Source: Rosellinia necatrix | Taxonomy: Eukaryota > Ascomycota > Sordariomycetes > Xylariales > Xylariaceae | DNA: 64,000 nucleotides | Reading direction: 5' to 3' | Assembly: GCA_021209875.1 (NCBI GenBank) | Contig: JAGYVD010000007.1 | Span: 1,426,001-1,490,000, forward strand | Shown here: positions 45,728-59,500 of the stretch, piece after piece | Position numbering within the stretch: position 1 is the first letter of the stretch | How the letters are laid out: every line of letters starts with the position of its first letter | The notes under the pieces: model-generated | What the model saw: the letters and a program-made list of their open reading frames with translations, nothing else | Databases searched by the model: none | Told to the model about the DNA's origin: nothing | Made by a program: the position numbers and the translations under genes

Positions 45728-47861
45728 ATGGCTCCCCTATCGCGCTGGGGCTCGGCCCTGTGTGCCTTGGTATCGTCCATGGCATTTGCCCGGGCCGACG
45801 TGTCTGCGGGTGAATACTATGTTCATGAGCTACCCGGTGCGCCCGAGGGGGATTTGGTTAAGATGCATGCTGGGTAAGTAGACTTGGGGGTCCGACCCGG
45901 CTTGCCTGCGCCGTGCTTGCCATGGCTCGTTGGCTTTTCTCCTTCTCCTCCTCCTCCTTCTTCTTCATTTTTATTTTTATTTTTATTCATTCATGTATTT
46001 ATTGTTTTCACCCTTGCTCTTGTTGTTGTGTCCTGTGGCGCTGATAGCGTGGATAAAGACACATCGAGGTCACTCCCGAGCACAACGGAAATATGTTCTT
46101 CTGGCATTTTCAGAACAAACATATCGCCAACAGGCAGCGCACGATTATATGGCTCAACGGTGGCCCCGGCTGCAGTTCCGAGGATGGCGCCATGATGGAG
46201 ATAGGCCCCTACCGCCTGAAGGATGCCGATACCCTGCAATACAACAATGGTAGCTGGCACGAGTTCGCGAACCTGCTTTTCGTCGACAACCCCGTGGGTA
46301 CCGGCTTCAGTTACGTCGATACGAACAATTACGTGCACGAACTTGATGAGATGGCCAACCAATTCGTCATATTTCTCGAAAAATGGTATCGTTTGTTCCC
46401 CGAATACGAGCATGACGATGTGAGAATCCCAGCGCTGTTTTTGTTCTCAAAGAATTTGCGCTAATATGACATTGATCAAAGGTATATATTGCCGGAGAGT
46501 CCTTTGCCGGGCAACACATCCCATATATTGCCAAGGCCATCCTCAAGCGGAACAAGCAACCCGAAACCCACACACCATGGAATCTGAAAGGGCTCATGAT
46601 CGGTAACGGATGGATAGCCCCTACCGAGCAATACGAAGCATACTTGACGTTTGCCTACGAGAAAAAAATTGTTGAAAAGGGCTCAGATCTCGCCGCTAAG
46701 CTAGAGGCTCAACTTCGGATCTGTCGGACCGATTTAGCCTTAACAGACAGCAACAAGGTCGATAATCGGGCTTGTGAACAGATCCTTTCTGATATGCTCC
46801 GTTTAACTCAAAAGAGAGGCAAGAATGGCGAGAGCCAATGCGTCAACATGTACGATGTCCGTTTGACCGACACCTATCCCAGCTGTGGTATGAATTGGCC
46901 CCCTGATCTCAAATATGTTACGCCCTATCTACGGAAGGATGAGGTCGTCGCAGCATTGCACATCAACCGCAATAAGAATACGGGATGGACCGAATGCAAC
47001 GGTGCAGTTGGTAACGCCTTTGACGCACGGAAGTCTGAGCCCGCTGTCAAACTGCTGCCTGATCTTCTTAAAGAAATCAAGGTCTTGTTATTTTCAGGCG
47101 CCGAAGACCTCATTTGCAACCACATGGGTACCGAGGCCTTTATCAGCAATCTCGAATGGAACGGTGGAAAGGGATTTGAGGTCTCACCTGGCAACTGGGC
47201 CCCACGACGCCCCTGGACTTTTGAAGGGGATGCTGCTGGTTTCTGGCAGGAAGCCCGCAATCTCACATATGTGCTCTTTAACAACTCGTCGCATATGGTC
47301 CCCTTTGACTACCCACGTCGGAGCCGTGATATGCTTGATCGATTCACTGGCGTTGACATTAGCAGCATTGGTGGCACTCCCTCGGAGAGTAAGCTGGACG
47401 GGGAGAAGCTCCCAGAGACGACGGTTGGCGGTGTCAGTAATCACACCGAAACAGACCAGGCCGCTAAAGATGAAGAGCTTAAGGCTGCTAAGTGGGCCGC
47501 ATACCAGAAATCGGGTGAGGTGGTTCTCGCAATTGTAGCCATTGGGGCCGCTGTCTGGGGTTTCATCATTTGGCGCTCTCGAAAACGAACGGCCGGCTAC
47601 ACTGGCCTACCGTTCATGGGCGATCGAAATGGCGGCGCCGGGCTCGAGAGTTTTCGCAACAGACGGACGACCCGTGATGTGGAGGCTGCTGACTTTGACG
47701 AGAACCAATTAGACGATCTACATGTCACCTCGCCAACCACTGCGGATAGAAACCACTACACTGTCGGTGAGGAAAGCGATGACGAAAGCGATGACGAGAG
47801 TGACGATGAATCAATCCCCGAAAAGACCGGGCCCGGCACGAAGCACCCCAGAGGGCCGTAG
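45728..47861 (+). CDS. KEX1: Pheromone-processing carboxypeptidase Kex1
   Basis: Three exons (45728-45873, 46059-46419, 46482-47861), 628 residues, the usual length for filamentous ascomycetes. Serine carboxypeptidase (S10) of the late Golgi that removes C-terminal Lys/Arg after Kex2 cleavage of secreted precursors such as mating pheromone. Signal peptide about 1-22 (cut after ARA). [14 protein letters not shown] forms the substrate/oxyanion region; catalytic S176 is in AGESFAGQ, D378 in GAEDLICNH and H440 in SSHMVPFD. A lumenal stalk is followed by one membrane segment (about 515-533, [18 protein letters not shown]) and a cytoplasmic tail with a DDES repeat. Splice joins reproduce [13 protein letters not shown] and EYEHDD-VYIAGES. 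The first intron (185 nt) is T-rich. Confidence 0.97.
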
Positions 47862-49423
47862 GAGTGTGAACTTATCCGATTAAGAGACTAGAATGTGGTC
47901 CCTTCTCAATGTTCCTCTGTTTTTGTCGTATTATCAACCCATGTATGTGTGTAGGCTCCGAACGGCGTTTGTTCACGTTTCCTGTTTCTTTGGGGAGCGG
48001 AGGGATTCTGCGAAAAGCAAATGAGTATTTTATCGGCCCCCAACATAAGAAGCCCACATACTATTAGGTGTGTGCCTGACCTATAATGTAGAGTAGAAAC
48101 TTTGGGCACTGCGTTCTCGCATACCGGTCAGCTGTTAGGACTCAGGTAGATCAAACTTATGTACAATTTGTATATAGGATCTTGTTTAACGCATGCGGAA
48201 TATGTATTTTAGCATTCACCTCGAACGCCACTTGTTTCGGGCCTGCCAGTAGGCTGGATACAGGTTCGTCACCGAAGCTTCGACCCGAACGAGACCACAC
48301 GGGACAACGCTAGTAGTATGAAAACGAGTTTCTGTACCCTGCTGCATTCTTATCCTTCGACGGCGTATCTTTGACGACGCCATCCATCCTATGCTATCCC
48401 TGCCATTTCCTTCATGCACGCGGTCATCTGCCCACCACATCATAAATAAGCTGAAGACATATATACCTAATCGGAGGAACGAATAATGAATGTCCACCTG
48501 CAACTTTCAAAACCCCAATCTAAATAAACACAGACGAAAATTAGAGTATAGAAGGAAAACTACAGAATGCTCTTATTTTCCTCGAGCTTAGACGGCAGCA
48601 GCCATCTATGGTCGCCACTACTAGGTACGGCCCCTGACCGACAGGGCTGAGTAGAGATAAGAAATATTTATGATAATTAAGGTGATGGTTCCGCACCGGC
48701 TGGCTGTTGCCCCCCGGATTTAGTTCGAGGATTTCAACGCACAATACAGGAGGATAGAATTGGTATATACCAAATACAATACTTGTAAGCTAGAAGACAG
48801 AGGGACTCGGGCCGCGATAAACGATGGTATGGCGCGTTATCCAAGTTAGTGTTAATAACAGAATTAATTAACTGGCAAGAGGAACCTGAACGGGTTGGAC
48901 AAGGTGGGCCAAGACTATGCAGAGCTGTTCATGCGTACCACATTAATATCATCACGCCTTTCCTATGCTATGAGGAACTAGAAAGAAAAAATGACTTTTA
49001 CATACATAGGCTGGTGCTTAACAGTAAATATATGTTTTCCGCCAGCCATGCGTAACCCAATCAACCGTGACCAACGATGCTACCGAGTGACTGGCCCTGG
49101 ATGAAGAAACCCACATCACGGATCAGACCTATCCGTTCCATTTTGATTTATTTTATCCCAGACTCCGCGCTAACCTTGGAAAAACGCCATAATCCGTCAA
49201 TGGAAATGCTGAGACACAAAAGATGGGTATCCACGGAAATATTCCCAGAGGCAACTGTGTAGCCTGGAAATCCTTGCTAGAGCTTGTGCATCAACTGGGG
49301 CGAACGCTTAGTTGAAAAATATGAATTAACGATCGGAACCGGCATTAGTTATCGGCATGTGGGATTTCGACAACGCTGCAATAGTTCATATGAACCACGT
49401 TGGTGTTTGCAATACCCGTTGTT
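47862..49423. other. Intergenic region between convergent genes
   Basis: Ordinary AT-rich 3' flanking sequence between KEX1 and the MIZ-finger gene. Open frames are short and motif-free. Nothing else is seen. Confidence 0.55.
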
Positions 49424-52400
49424 TTAGTCATCGAGCTCAATAATGTTTCGTGGTGCGGAGGGTTTGGAAGTGGCTTTAGAAGTGGCTGGCGGACCGTTGT
49501 CATCGCTATCCATGTCACTATCCCCGTCCCCGGCTGGATCGTTAGCTTTCCAGGATCCGTCGGCGAAAACTGTAATAGATTTAGTCCGTAGGTGATTATT
49601 TTGCTCGAGATGAGCCCGGATCTCCACAAGGAACTCATCGATCCGAAGGCTATAGGGACGCGCGTCGCCATTGCACAAGGGGCACTTCCACTTGTCCACA
49701 AAAGACGGTTCTTTTGGGCACCTGCAATTTGGACCGCCACCACAGACGCATAGCGATTTTTTCCCCAAACGAGTATTCAACCAATTTTCGAGGTCGAAAC
49801 ATTCTAAATGTGTACAAGTTTGTCCACGGACAGGAACTTTGTATATTGTGGCGGTGAAAGGGTCAGCAAGATCGATGGAGATCCCGTCGGGTATCTCAAT
49901 ATCGTTATCTTCCCCACCCGGAGCTAGCGAGCTGCCAGTTAAGCGTCGTCGGATCACTTCGCGAGTTTCATTTTCTTGCCTGATTCCCGAAACATTTACC
50001 ATTCGCAGTATAGCGCTGTGGCTTAATACTTCCACTATCTCCACAGCGATGTACGGAGTGTGCTGCTTGTGTTGTGTGCTTCGCGGGAAGACGGAGATAG
50101 AAAGGGTATTGGGTCCCATATGTATGAATGAAGAGATGTCAACCGGAATATCCTTTGAATGATGTTGTTTGCGTTTAATCTCGATCACCTGCTCGTTCAG
50201 AGTCATGAAGACATGGTCTGGCCATGTTGTTTCCGAAGTCACCCACACGTGATCAAGCACAGGTCCAGAAGCCATGTTGCAGCATCTCGCACGGATTCGT
50301 AGGGAACCATCGCTGAACCGGTTGATGGGAAGAACTTCACCCCCTGATCTTTCATCCAGAGTAAGCTTTGTTAGGACAGTATCTACAACATTAAATGTGA
50401 ACTCGTACAAGTACGGCTGTGGGGGGATTGGACTTGGTTTAAGAACAAAGTCCTTGACGGCTTGGTAATATCTTTCGCTAGACGTGGCCCCGGAATGCAT
50501 CCTAGGAATACGCTTAGGACTTCGCAGATGAGCCTGGTGAAGGGAGTGATCGATGGATCTCTTTTCATAGGGGGTATGGGGGTAATCCTGTAGATTGATC
50601 CTTAAACCCAGCGGTGGAATCAACCGATCGATTACCTGAGTTGATTGTCGCTGCGGCCCTGCTGATGGGCGAGGGCGTACGCTACTTGGTTGGACTACAT
50701 TTACTGACCCCGGCAAGGAATTCGTTAGACCAGACTGATGTGTCATGTGTACGGCGCTGGAAACAGACGCTAGGTTATGTGGAGGAGCGATCGGGGCAGA
50801 CAGGTTGCTGGTATTCTGAAAACGGGGTGAAAGCCGCTCGACAGGGGGCATTTGGCTTGTCAATGAATGCGTTATTTGGACAGATGAGGGCCGCGGGCTT
50901 GGTGTAGCCCCAGGTTGAGCTCGTTTCCTCTGAATATACTGAGGCTGCTGTATATTCTGTTGGATTTGCTGTAGACGGAGCTGTTGCTGGACTGCTTGCC
51001 ATTCATATTGCTGCTGTTGCAGCAGCTGTTGTTGTTGCTGCTGAAGGCGTTGCTGTTGGAACTGCTGTTGGAACTGCTGTTGTCGAGCACTTTGCTGCTC
51101 GTACTCCCGTTGATGAATACCCGATTGTGAGTGGGTCCCAAACGTTCCAGGCTGCCCTTGCTGGGTGAGATCAGGGGACTGGTATGGGGACATGGTCATC
51201 CTAACTGTTGGGCTACTTGGTAGAATATGAGATGTCGCTACCGCAAACTGGGGGGCGAATGTTGCATCCGTATTTGGAATTGCCGTGGAGTGTAGTAACG
51301 TTGTCGGAGGATAGGTAGGTGAGGGTGAGGGAAAACTTTGGTTATTAGGAATCACCCTTCCGGTATTTATCGGGGAAGGTGCTGTCCGGATTCTTGGAGC
51401 CATCTGAGACTGTGGTCCCAGTTGGTCGGAGACTATAGAAGCTGAGGGGACATTCGGGGACTGGGCCGTCGAGGGCGTAGGGGTAATAGATGGGCTGTGG
51501 TTTGGGTGCCCCTGGGAAGCAGCTCGGAATCGAGAGATGAGTGCTTGATAACGTCGAGCCAACACATCGTTATACTGGTCATAATTTTCACCTTCAAGCC
51601 GCAAAGAGTATGTCCCGTCATTAGGGTTACGGTGTTTCTCCTGATCGGCCCAGAACAGATCGTCCAACTGTAGTCCAATGGGGTGATCTGGGGCCCCAAG
51701 CGTCCTTCTAGAAGCCCGGAACACAATAGACTGGAGGATTGGGGAGTATAACCGAAAAATGTTGATGAGCTCCTTCATTAGCAAGGGATAGCCCAGGGAC
51801 GCGTGGGCGTGGTTGATGATTGACCACTTTTTTGACACACAAATCAGAAAATCAAGTACTTGATTTATTGTCCGGGCGTAAAACTCATGGAGTCGCATTG
51901 TGGCCAGCGGTACAGGAAAGTTCGCAAACCATCGTAACACCGGCTCTCTTTGCTTCGAATTAGCCTTTAGTACCGTCCCCATGATTCCAAAGGCATTGTC
52001 TACCAGAGAAGTATCATGAACGTTCTCGTGGCACAGCTTATGTATCGAGGCTTGACTCATCGTCCACGAGCAGAATAATTGATGCAACGCAACGAAGAAG
52101 ACGTCCCCTTCACGGCAGGCTTTCCTCAAGAGTAGAAAACGTGGTTGTTCAACGGCCGCGTCCAGGCTAGCCTCTCCGCCAATCTCTTGTAGGTACGACT
52201 GCATTGTGGACTGAACACCGAGACTATCGAGAAAGGCGAGAGAATTGTTCCTAGAAAACCGAGTAGATAAGTCAGCTGGTCCCCCTGTGTAGCGGGTATG
52301 GTTTCCCGGGACGGTATTCAATACATACTCAACTCGCCGTCTCTTGGGCGCTATGGATCGAAGAATGTCTTGCGAGACGGTACCAGTACTGAAATTGCCT

Positions 52401-53315
52401 GCAACAGCTGAGGTTGGTGGTGTGGTGATGGCTGTGTCCACCGCGGACGAAATAGCTGGGTGTGGCTGGACTTGGTTCGTATGTTGGGGCGAGGAACCCC
52501 GATCGTTGTGGACTGGGGACATGGTGTCTCGGCTCTGGGGTGAAGACAGAGGACGACTATTCACATGGCTGTCGAGCACAAAGTGTGCTTCGGTAGTTGG
52601 AGGGTCGTGGCGAGCTCTGACTGGGTATAGATTTCCAGCGTTCGGGCTGTGGAGATGGCTTTCACGAGGAAAGGACAGGCATGGACTGGGTTCATCGCTC
52701 GAAGCCGGCGAAGGCAGAACGGGATCGGCCAGAGAGGTCCTACAGCGAGAACACCGTTAGCTTTGAGGGTACGGTACACGCCTCCGACTGGAAGGGGGCT
52801 TACGCGAAACGTGGCGGATCTGAGGCCGTGACTGTCAGCGGTGGGTGCGGTGGGTGCGGGGGTATCGGCTGAGCCGGTGATTGAAGCCGTGGCTGCAGAG
52901 TATGCTCTGATTGGCATAGAGGCTGGCCTGGGAGCTGGACCTGGGACTGAGACTGGGACGGAGACTCAGGCTGAGGCCGAGGTGGAGAACGAGATGGAGG
53001 TTGAGGTTGGAGCTGAGACTGAGGCTGGGGCTCAGGCTGAGGCTGGGACAATGCGGGCATGTCGGTCAGCGGCGTCGCGGCGATGGGATAGGGCGTGGGT
53101 GGTGCTTGCGCGGGACGAGGGGTTGGCTGGACGGGCGTCGCGTTGGCTAGCCACGAGGGCTGTCGACCTCCGACCCAGGCATTCAGGGTCGAATTAGAGG
53201 CGGCGACCTGGCGGCGGCCCTCGAAAGCCATGGGCAGGGCGGGAGTCTGCCCTTGTCCGCGGCCCTGTCCTTTTGCTCCCGCGAGGCTGGCGGCAGTGCC
53301 GACCGTGGGCGCCAT
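49424..53315 (-). CDS. MIZ/SP-RING zinc finger protein, putative SUMO E3 ligase
   Basis: Two exons (53315-52804 and 52739-49424; 64-nt intron, donor GTAAGC, acceptor TGTAG), 1275 residues. The SP-RING lies near the C-terminus: C1146-T-H1148-L-E-C1151-FDLENW, later WKC1190-PLC1193, as in PIAS/Siz/ZMIZ proteins that act as SUMO ligases or transcription co-regulators. Between the two zinc half-sites is an insertion with four extra cysteines (CVC and CRC, 1168-1178). Upstream is a long Gln-rich stretch (about 715-770) and a Pro/Gln/Ser-rich N-terminus with QPQP repeats. No SAP or PINIT domain is evident, so it looks closer to the large fungal MIZ-finger/ZMIZ type than to yeast Siz1. The C-terminus is acidic (DGDSDMDSDD). 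It is divergent from the BOI-like gene and convergent with KEX1. Confidence 0.88.
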
Positions 53316-54747
53316 GGAGATTGTTTGTGCGGCCTTCGCGTTAGACCCGTCCCAAGTCTCGTCAGCGGCGGAGACACCAGCCAGGGTGTGGATGAGGATC
53401 GTGCGGGCCGGTCGGGTCGAGCTAGGGATCGATCGGTGTTTAGTAGAAGAACTTCATTAAATAGTTATGTACCTATTCGGGCGTCTCCACAGTACAACAA
53501 CAGGATCCTCGAGTGCAAGCCGAGAAACCGTAAGCCGACAAAGGGATCAGCAGGGAGAGAGAGTCGCAATAAGATCGACACGAAGGCAGTGAGGCTAGCA
53601 GTGCAGTGAGGCCGCTATGTGCATCCAAATTTATTTCCATCAGGGTAAGACTTGGCCACCTGAGGCCGATGCAGAGAGAGAGAGGGTGAGTGAATGGACC
53701 AGACTGACTTCCCTCTTGTTAGAGCCGTGCAAGATGCTTGGCCATGCCGATTAACACGATTAACACAGCACCTGTACCTGCCCTAACTGAGGTAGCTAAT
53801 GGTACCGTAAGTAGGCAGGAGGTAGGTAGAATGCATACCTTCCACAACGTACGGCTAGTACAAACATCACAAGCAACTGCGTACTTACCCAGAGGAAGCC
53901 AGCTTGAAGTTCGGTAGACGGGCAGGCACGGGTCGTAATCCAAATGACTGGAATTGTAGATAGGGTGTACTTTCCTTGGATACCCGGCAGGTTAGGTGCA
54001 CCCCATCTCCGGCCGAGTGCCCAAGGTTTCGCATTCCTCGCAGTTGGCCTCCTCCCATCCCCTGTGGCACCAAATCTTGTCAGGGGGTCAAGGTAGGTAG
54101 TTAATGCAAAGTATCTACCTATGTATGTGTGTGTGTGTATGTAGATGTAGTTAATGTGCGTTGTGTTTGGCACATTGAAAGCACCAAGGCTGGTTATAGT
54201 ATTGACCACGTATCAGCGCAACTGGAAAAGGGACAATATGCAAATCAGTGTAAGTGTAAGAGTAACGACCGGGATAGGTGCAGATTGTATAAGACCGCTT
54301 GCTGCAGGTAGGTACTGGATAATGTGGCTTGAAATCCCCTGACGCCAGCTTCCGCCGAGGATGTTGATTGTTACAGGCCTGGCCCTTCGCAGCAAAACTA
54401 GGTTATGGCTGAGGACAATATTGTTGTGCTGTCCCCTTGTGATATCCCCTCAGGTTTGAAAGGGGGATGGATGTAGATACACGACAACTCGCAGTAAATA
54501 CCTGGGTAGCCCATGTCGATAATAGCACTAAGCGATCCATGGACGCAAGAATCAAAGGTAAATTATTTACATGTTGAAAAAATAGGAGAGAAAATGATCG
54601 ATCAGATCGCCATTTGTGCACCAGTAATGATTGCAGTTATTTAGTTGAGGGTTATACACACCTAACCCAAAGACATTTATGAATGTCCAGTCATAGCATT
54701 CCATTGTATTGATAGCTTATAATACATATATATATATCTTAGGCTGG

Positions 54748-55110
54748 TAGATACCTACCTAATTTGCCTACCTAGCTAGGTGGGTAGGTAGTAACAGGGA
54801 GAAAACAGCGTTGGAAGTAAAGGTTGAAGTACAGAAGTATCTCACCTATATATATATAACTACCTACCTACCTAGTTAAACATATCAAATTCATACTAGA
54901 TACCGAACTAGGTAACCTGCTAACTACTTGAGATAGGTAAGTAGTTAGTGGCCCTGCATGCCTGGCTCTAGTGTATGAGCATGTATGTATGTCATATTTT
55001 CAGCCCAACCTCTCTCTTGCCTGCAGTAGTAGACTACTAGTGAGTAACTTAGTACCTAGGTATGCAGAGATGTTTATACTTATGTAGGTAGGTTAGGTAG
55101 CAGGTAAATA
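54748..55110. repeat. GGTA/TACC repeat clusters with TA runs
   Basis: Several runs of tacctacctaccta and its complement, interspersed with tatatata tracts (near 54725 and 54848). This is the densest occurrence of the dispersed repeat class in the window. Confidence 0.75.
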
Positions 55111-55747
55111 ACCCGGTACACAGGTCTATTTTCATTAGTTGAGCCCTTTTAGTTTACTCAGACGACACTGATTGGCTACTTTTGATATAAGTCTCAGCAG
55201 GAGGCACCAATAGCGCGTGCTACTGCAATTCCCCAGGACTAGGTATTCCGTACGGGCTTAATGGGGGCATCTTACGACGCCGGGCGGGTACCTCAACAGT
55301 AGGTAGCTCGCTAGGTACTAGCCCACGTACCCATAGGCACCTACCGTATAGGCCCTCTCCAGCGAGTGCATCGTCACCCGGCAATCTCCATCTTCGTCTC
55401 ATGCCTGCACGTATCAAAGGTATTCGTTTCACGGCCCCTCCAGCTGCTCGGATTGGCGACTCAGACTCTACGGCCGCCAAATCGCCGTGGTGAATAGAGT
55501 TTTGGTTGCAGCCGGTAGGGGGCCCGACGAGAGGGGGCCAAAAGGGAATTTGATAGACCCTGGACACGACCCGACACGACCTGCCTGACCCGACCCTAGC
55601 GACCAAGCACCTACCCCCCTAGCCTTCCAAGTTCCCTGCCTAGGAGCATCCGTCCAGTGCCTCTGCTCTGGGCTGACCTGGCCTTCTTCTCAATCCCCCG
55701 GACTGGTCTTGTTTCCGCCCATCCCATCTGTCGCGCGCGGCGACGAC

Positions 55748-55749
<2 letters not shown>

Positions 55750-55779
<30 letters not shown>

Positions 55780-55852
55780 GGCGACGGGACCAGACAAGAC
55801 CAGACAAGACCAGACAAGACCAGACAAGATCAGGCAAGGCAAGGCAAGGCAA
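55750..55852. repeat. Three adjacent tandem arrays
   Basis: A ggcgac hexamer array (about 55750-55787) runs directly into four copies of the 10-bp unit accagacaag (about 55789-55829) and then into ggcaa pentamers (about 55833-55852). Confidence 0.85.
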
Positions 55853-56525
55853 GAAGAGACGGTCGAGGCGGACTGGTGAACCGGCAGATTGGCGAACGCA
55901 ATACACTCACTACGCCTCGCCACCCCCAACTACGTATTACCTACCTACCTACCTAACCTACCTACCTAAAGTTCACCTCGCGTCCAATCTACTATTGACC
56001 CATTGGCCCGTTGATTGACTGATTGACCCATCAACCTACCACCTATCGATCGACCTACCCAGTTGGTTCGTTCACCACCACCTTCTGCAGCAGGCTGTTT
56101 CGACAGCTGCTCGTTTCCTGTTCCCAGCCCCTACTTCTATTCTCGATTGTTGTTATATGCCTACGGCCCAGTTACAGCATTGTTTGATTTATATTACCAG
56201 ATCTATTCGGCTGCCAAGCATCCGGTCGTGCGTGTCGCCACTCCTGGTTCAAAGCTCCTCGTTCGAATCACGTCCCCGGAACGCCCCCAACCCACCGCAG
56301 ACTGCAATCCGTGCCAGTATCTAGACCCTTTTCCGTAGCGGCCCACTCCTGTTGATACCATCCCCTTAGCCCATCCGTCGGAGGCGGCTGGCCCTCTCCC
56401 ATACTCCTCCGCCGGCGGCTGTCCAAATCCCCCCAACTCACCCCGGCTGCCCAAAGTTCTGTCCTCTTCGTTCCATCGCCGCGCCATTAGACCCCGCCAA
56501 ACCTCGGTGTCGCCCGGAGCCCAGA

Positions 56526-59500
56526 ATGACATCGAGGCAGCCCCCCGAGGGGCGCCCTGAAGTGGGCGATGTCTTGGTCGTCATCCGTGAGTCTTTGGTT
56601 CCCTCATTGTCTGCACCAGCGCTCGTTGCAGCTAATAAACGTTGCCGTTACCGTAGATGACTTCCAGGCCAGGAGCTCCGACGAACTGAGCCTGGCGAAA
56701 GGTGATCGTGTAGAACTGATCGAGCGAGACGATGAATTTGGCGATGGTTGGTTTCTGGGCCGTCATTTGGTAAATGGGAATAATGGCCTCTTCCCTGAGG
56801 GTGTGTTCCCCCCGTCTGGCCGATATTTCATGTCTGCTAAACGTTACCCGACAGTCTATACGAGAGTCGCCCCCAAAGGCGCTGGCGCACCTACCATTGC
56901 AACAAAGCCTGCCGCAAGCGCCTCTCACCCTCACCCTCCTAACGGTACACTCGTGGAGCCACCTAAACCGGCAAATCCTGCAGCACCGCCAGCGTCGCAA
57001 CCAACGCCAAACCCCAACGTTACCGCTCTCCTGCCTAGCGAGAATAGCCCAGTTACACTCCCTTTGAGCTCTATGAAACAAGAGACTAGGTCTGTATCTG
57101 CGCCAACAGCACAGTTAGCCAGGACCCCAAGCCATAGCTCTGGGCGCGACGCCACGGCGCACCTCAATCCATCATCTAGCCAGGATAGTCAGGTCCTTCA
57201 CGAAACACTGACCGTCATTAACGAACATATAACTGACCTTCACTCTCCTGCGCAAAATGGCCACATGCACCACGCGACGGACTCTGGTAGCGAGTACAGC
57301 TCACACATACAAGACCGGCTCTCGTACATCCAGGGCGAAGAAACAGACGAGGAGGAGGAGGCTCCGCATAGTCGCACAGAGGTTGAAGCTTGGACCGCTG
57401 ACGACGTGGCCGAATATCTGTTCACAATGGGCGTGGAGAAGAAGCACTGCGAAGTTTTTCGGGATCAGGAAATTGCGGGCGAGGTGCTTCTGGGTATGGA
57501 CCAATCCTCGCTTTTCCTAAAGGCCTTCGACTTGGGTTCAGTAGGAAGGCGCTTAAAGACCTGGCAGAAGATAAAATCTCTTCAGGATGAGGTAAATGGG
57601 CATAGTCTTGCTACGCGACGGCAGACATACGGCAGTGATGCGGGGTCCGAAGATTCGAGGGCAACTGGTAGGCGCAGGAGTCGAACCAACACTCTAACGA
57701 ATGCCCAGAGACTTTCAATCATAGAAGATCGCCCAACATCGGTTCACGCCAGACGTCTCTCCCAGACACCTCGGGAAGCAGTAACACCTGGCACCCCCAA
57801 CTCGCCAAATCGTCTTCTGGATAGTCCCACAAAGCCGTCTCATCAAAAGAGGCCTTCTGCAGCGTCCGTGCGGGACCTGCATCATTCACGGCGACATTCT
57901 TCCACAGACTTTCGACTCACAGTGAACCCCCCGGGGAGTGCGACCGGAACTCCCAAACTTTCCAGCCCTGGAGCCTTCCCACAAACTGAAACATCCCACA
58001 AAAAACAACCGTCTTTTGATCGAAACTGGACAATGGGCGCCGCGCCGACCCAACAACCGCCTCGGCCTTTGTCCTCAACGGGGTTTCAAGACATCACGAA
58101 CGCGTCCGAACCTGATGTTGCCCAGGAGCCCACCAACGACCTCGAACGCGGCTATTTCTCCGGGACGGAACTAGACGGGCGGCGCCGCACCGTACTTAAG
58201 AAGCGTGATAGCGTCGCCTCGCATGCTCATCCGTCAAGCTACGCAGAACAACAACGGGTCAGAAGCGCAACAGCACTATCTAGACGGTCCCGCCTGGGAA
58301 GTGCTGACTTCAGTCGAGAAACAACCCCTCCCTCAGCGGCGCAAATGTATTACGGCGCAAGTGGCGACCATCGTCGAACTACTTCTACTGCCACTACAGA
58401 TTCATACCGGCCGCCGCCCCCCGCAAAAGACGGCCCATCCCCTGCCGTGACAAAACTCGATAATAATGCGCGTGCCTCTCCTGCGTTAGGCGCCCGGCCG
58501 GGCGCTCATGGTGACTGGCTATCGAATACCGGCGGGAGAATTGCTGGACTTGGCGGATTACGGGCCATATCTGATGCCGTTACTGGCTCGGATCGCTTGA
58601 AAATCAGCTCACCAACCGACCCCTCCATCAAAGATTCACCTTTACAGTCCCCCACCAGGACAGGCTCCAGCACTCCTTCTGCTGGTCCCAGCTTTGATCT
58701 TGAGTCAGTGGATGCTGGGCGGAGTCCACACTCTAGTACACCTGCGAGTAGCCGAAAGAACGTGAAAAAGACAAAGAAGGAAACGAGCGCATACCTGCGT
58801 GGCTTACAGAAGACTGGTCCCCGAGAGGCAATCAAAGATGCGGACTATAGCGGATGGATGAAAAAGAAGAACTCGCATTTCATGACCACTTGGAAACCCC
58901 GCCTCTTCGTCCTGAAGGGAAGGAGGCTTTCCTATTACTATTCGGAAGACGACACGGAAGAGAAGGGACTGATCGATATTTCCTTCCATCGAGTATTACC
59001 GGCCGATAATGAACGTTTGACTGGTCTGCACGCTACCTTGACGGGCGCTAGCAACACCCCCATGACGCCCGCAGACAGCAACCTCCCTACTCTCGCCGAG
59101 AGCGACGCCGCCGCCGCCGCAGCCATCGAAAAGGGAACCGATTCGATGTTCATATTCAAGCTAGTACCGCCCCGAGCTGGCCTGTCTAAGGCTGTCAACT
59201 TCACAAAGCCGACAGTCCACTACTTCGCGGTGCCCAATCTCCAACAGGGACGGGCTTGGATGGCGGCGCTGATGAAGGCGACCATTGATCGTGACGACAG
59301 CCAGCCCATGACCTCTACATACCAACAGAAAACTATTTCACTCACCAAAGCAAGGCAGATGCGGCACCGGCCGCCGGCCCTAATGAACCTAGACGAAAAG
59401 ATGGAGGAAAGTATGCAGGATGATGATGAGAAGAAAGGCGGTTTAGGCATCTCCTTCGGCGAAGTCGATAGTGCGATATCCGGTTTAGAGAACCCAGGCG

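Larger units (their letters stand above)
53316..56525. other. Long divergent intergenic region
   Basis: 3.2 kb between the MIZ-finger and BOI-like start codons. Rich in GGTA/TACC clusters (about 54748-54795, 54860-55110 and 55935-55970) and in stacked tandem repeats at 55750-55852. No gene is recognised; the right half is probably the promoter and leader of the BOI-like gene. Confidence 0.5.
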
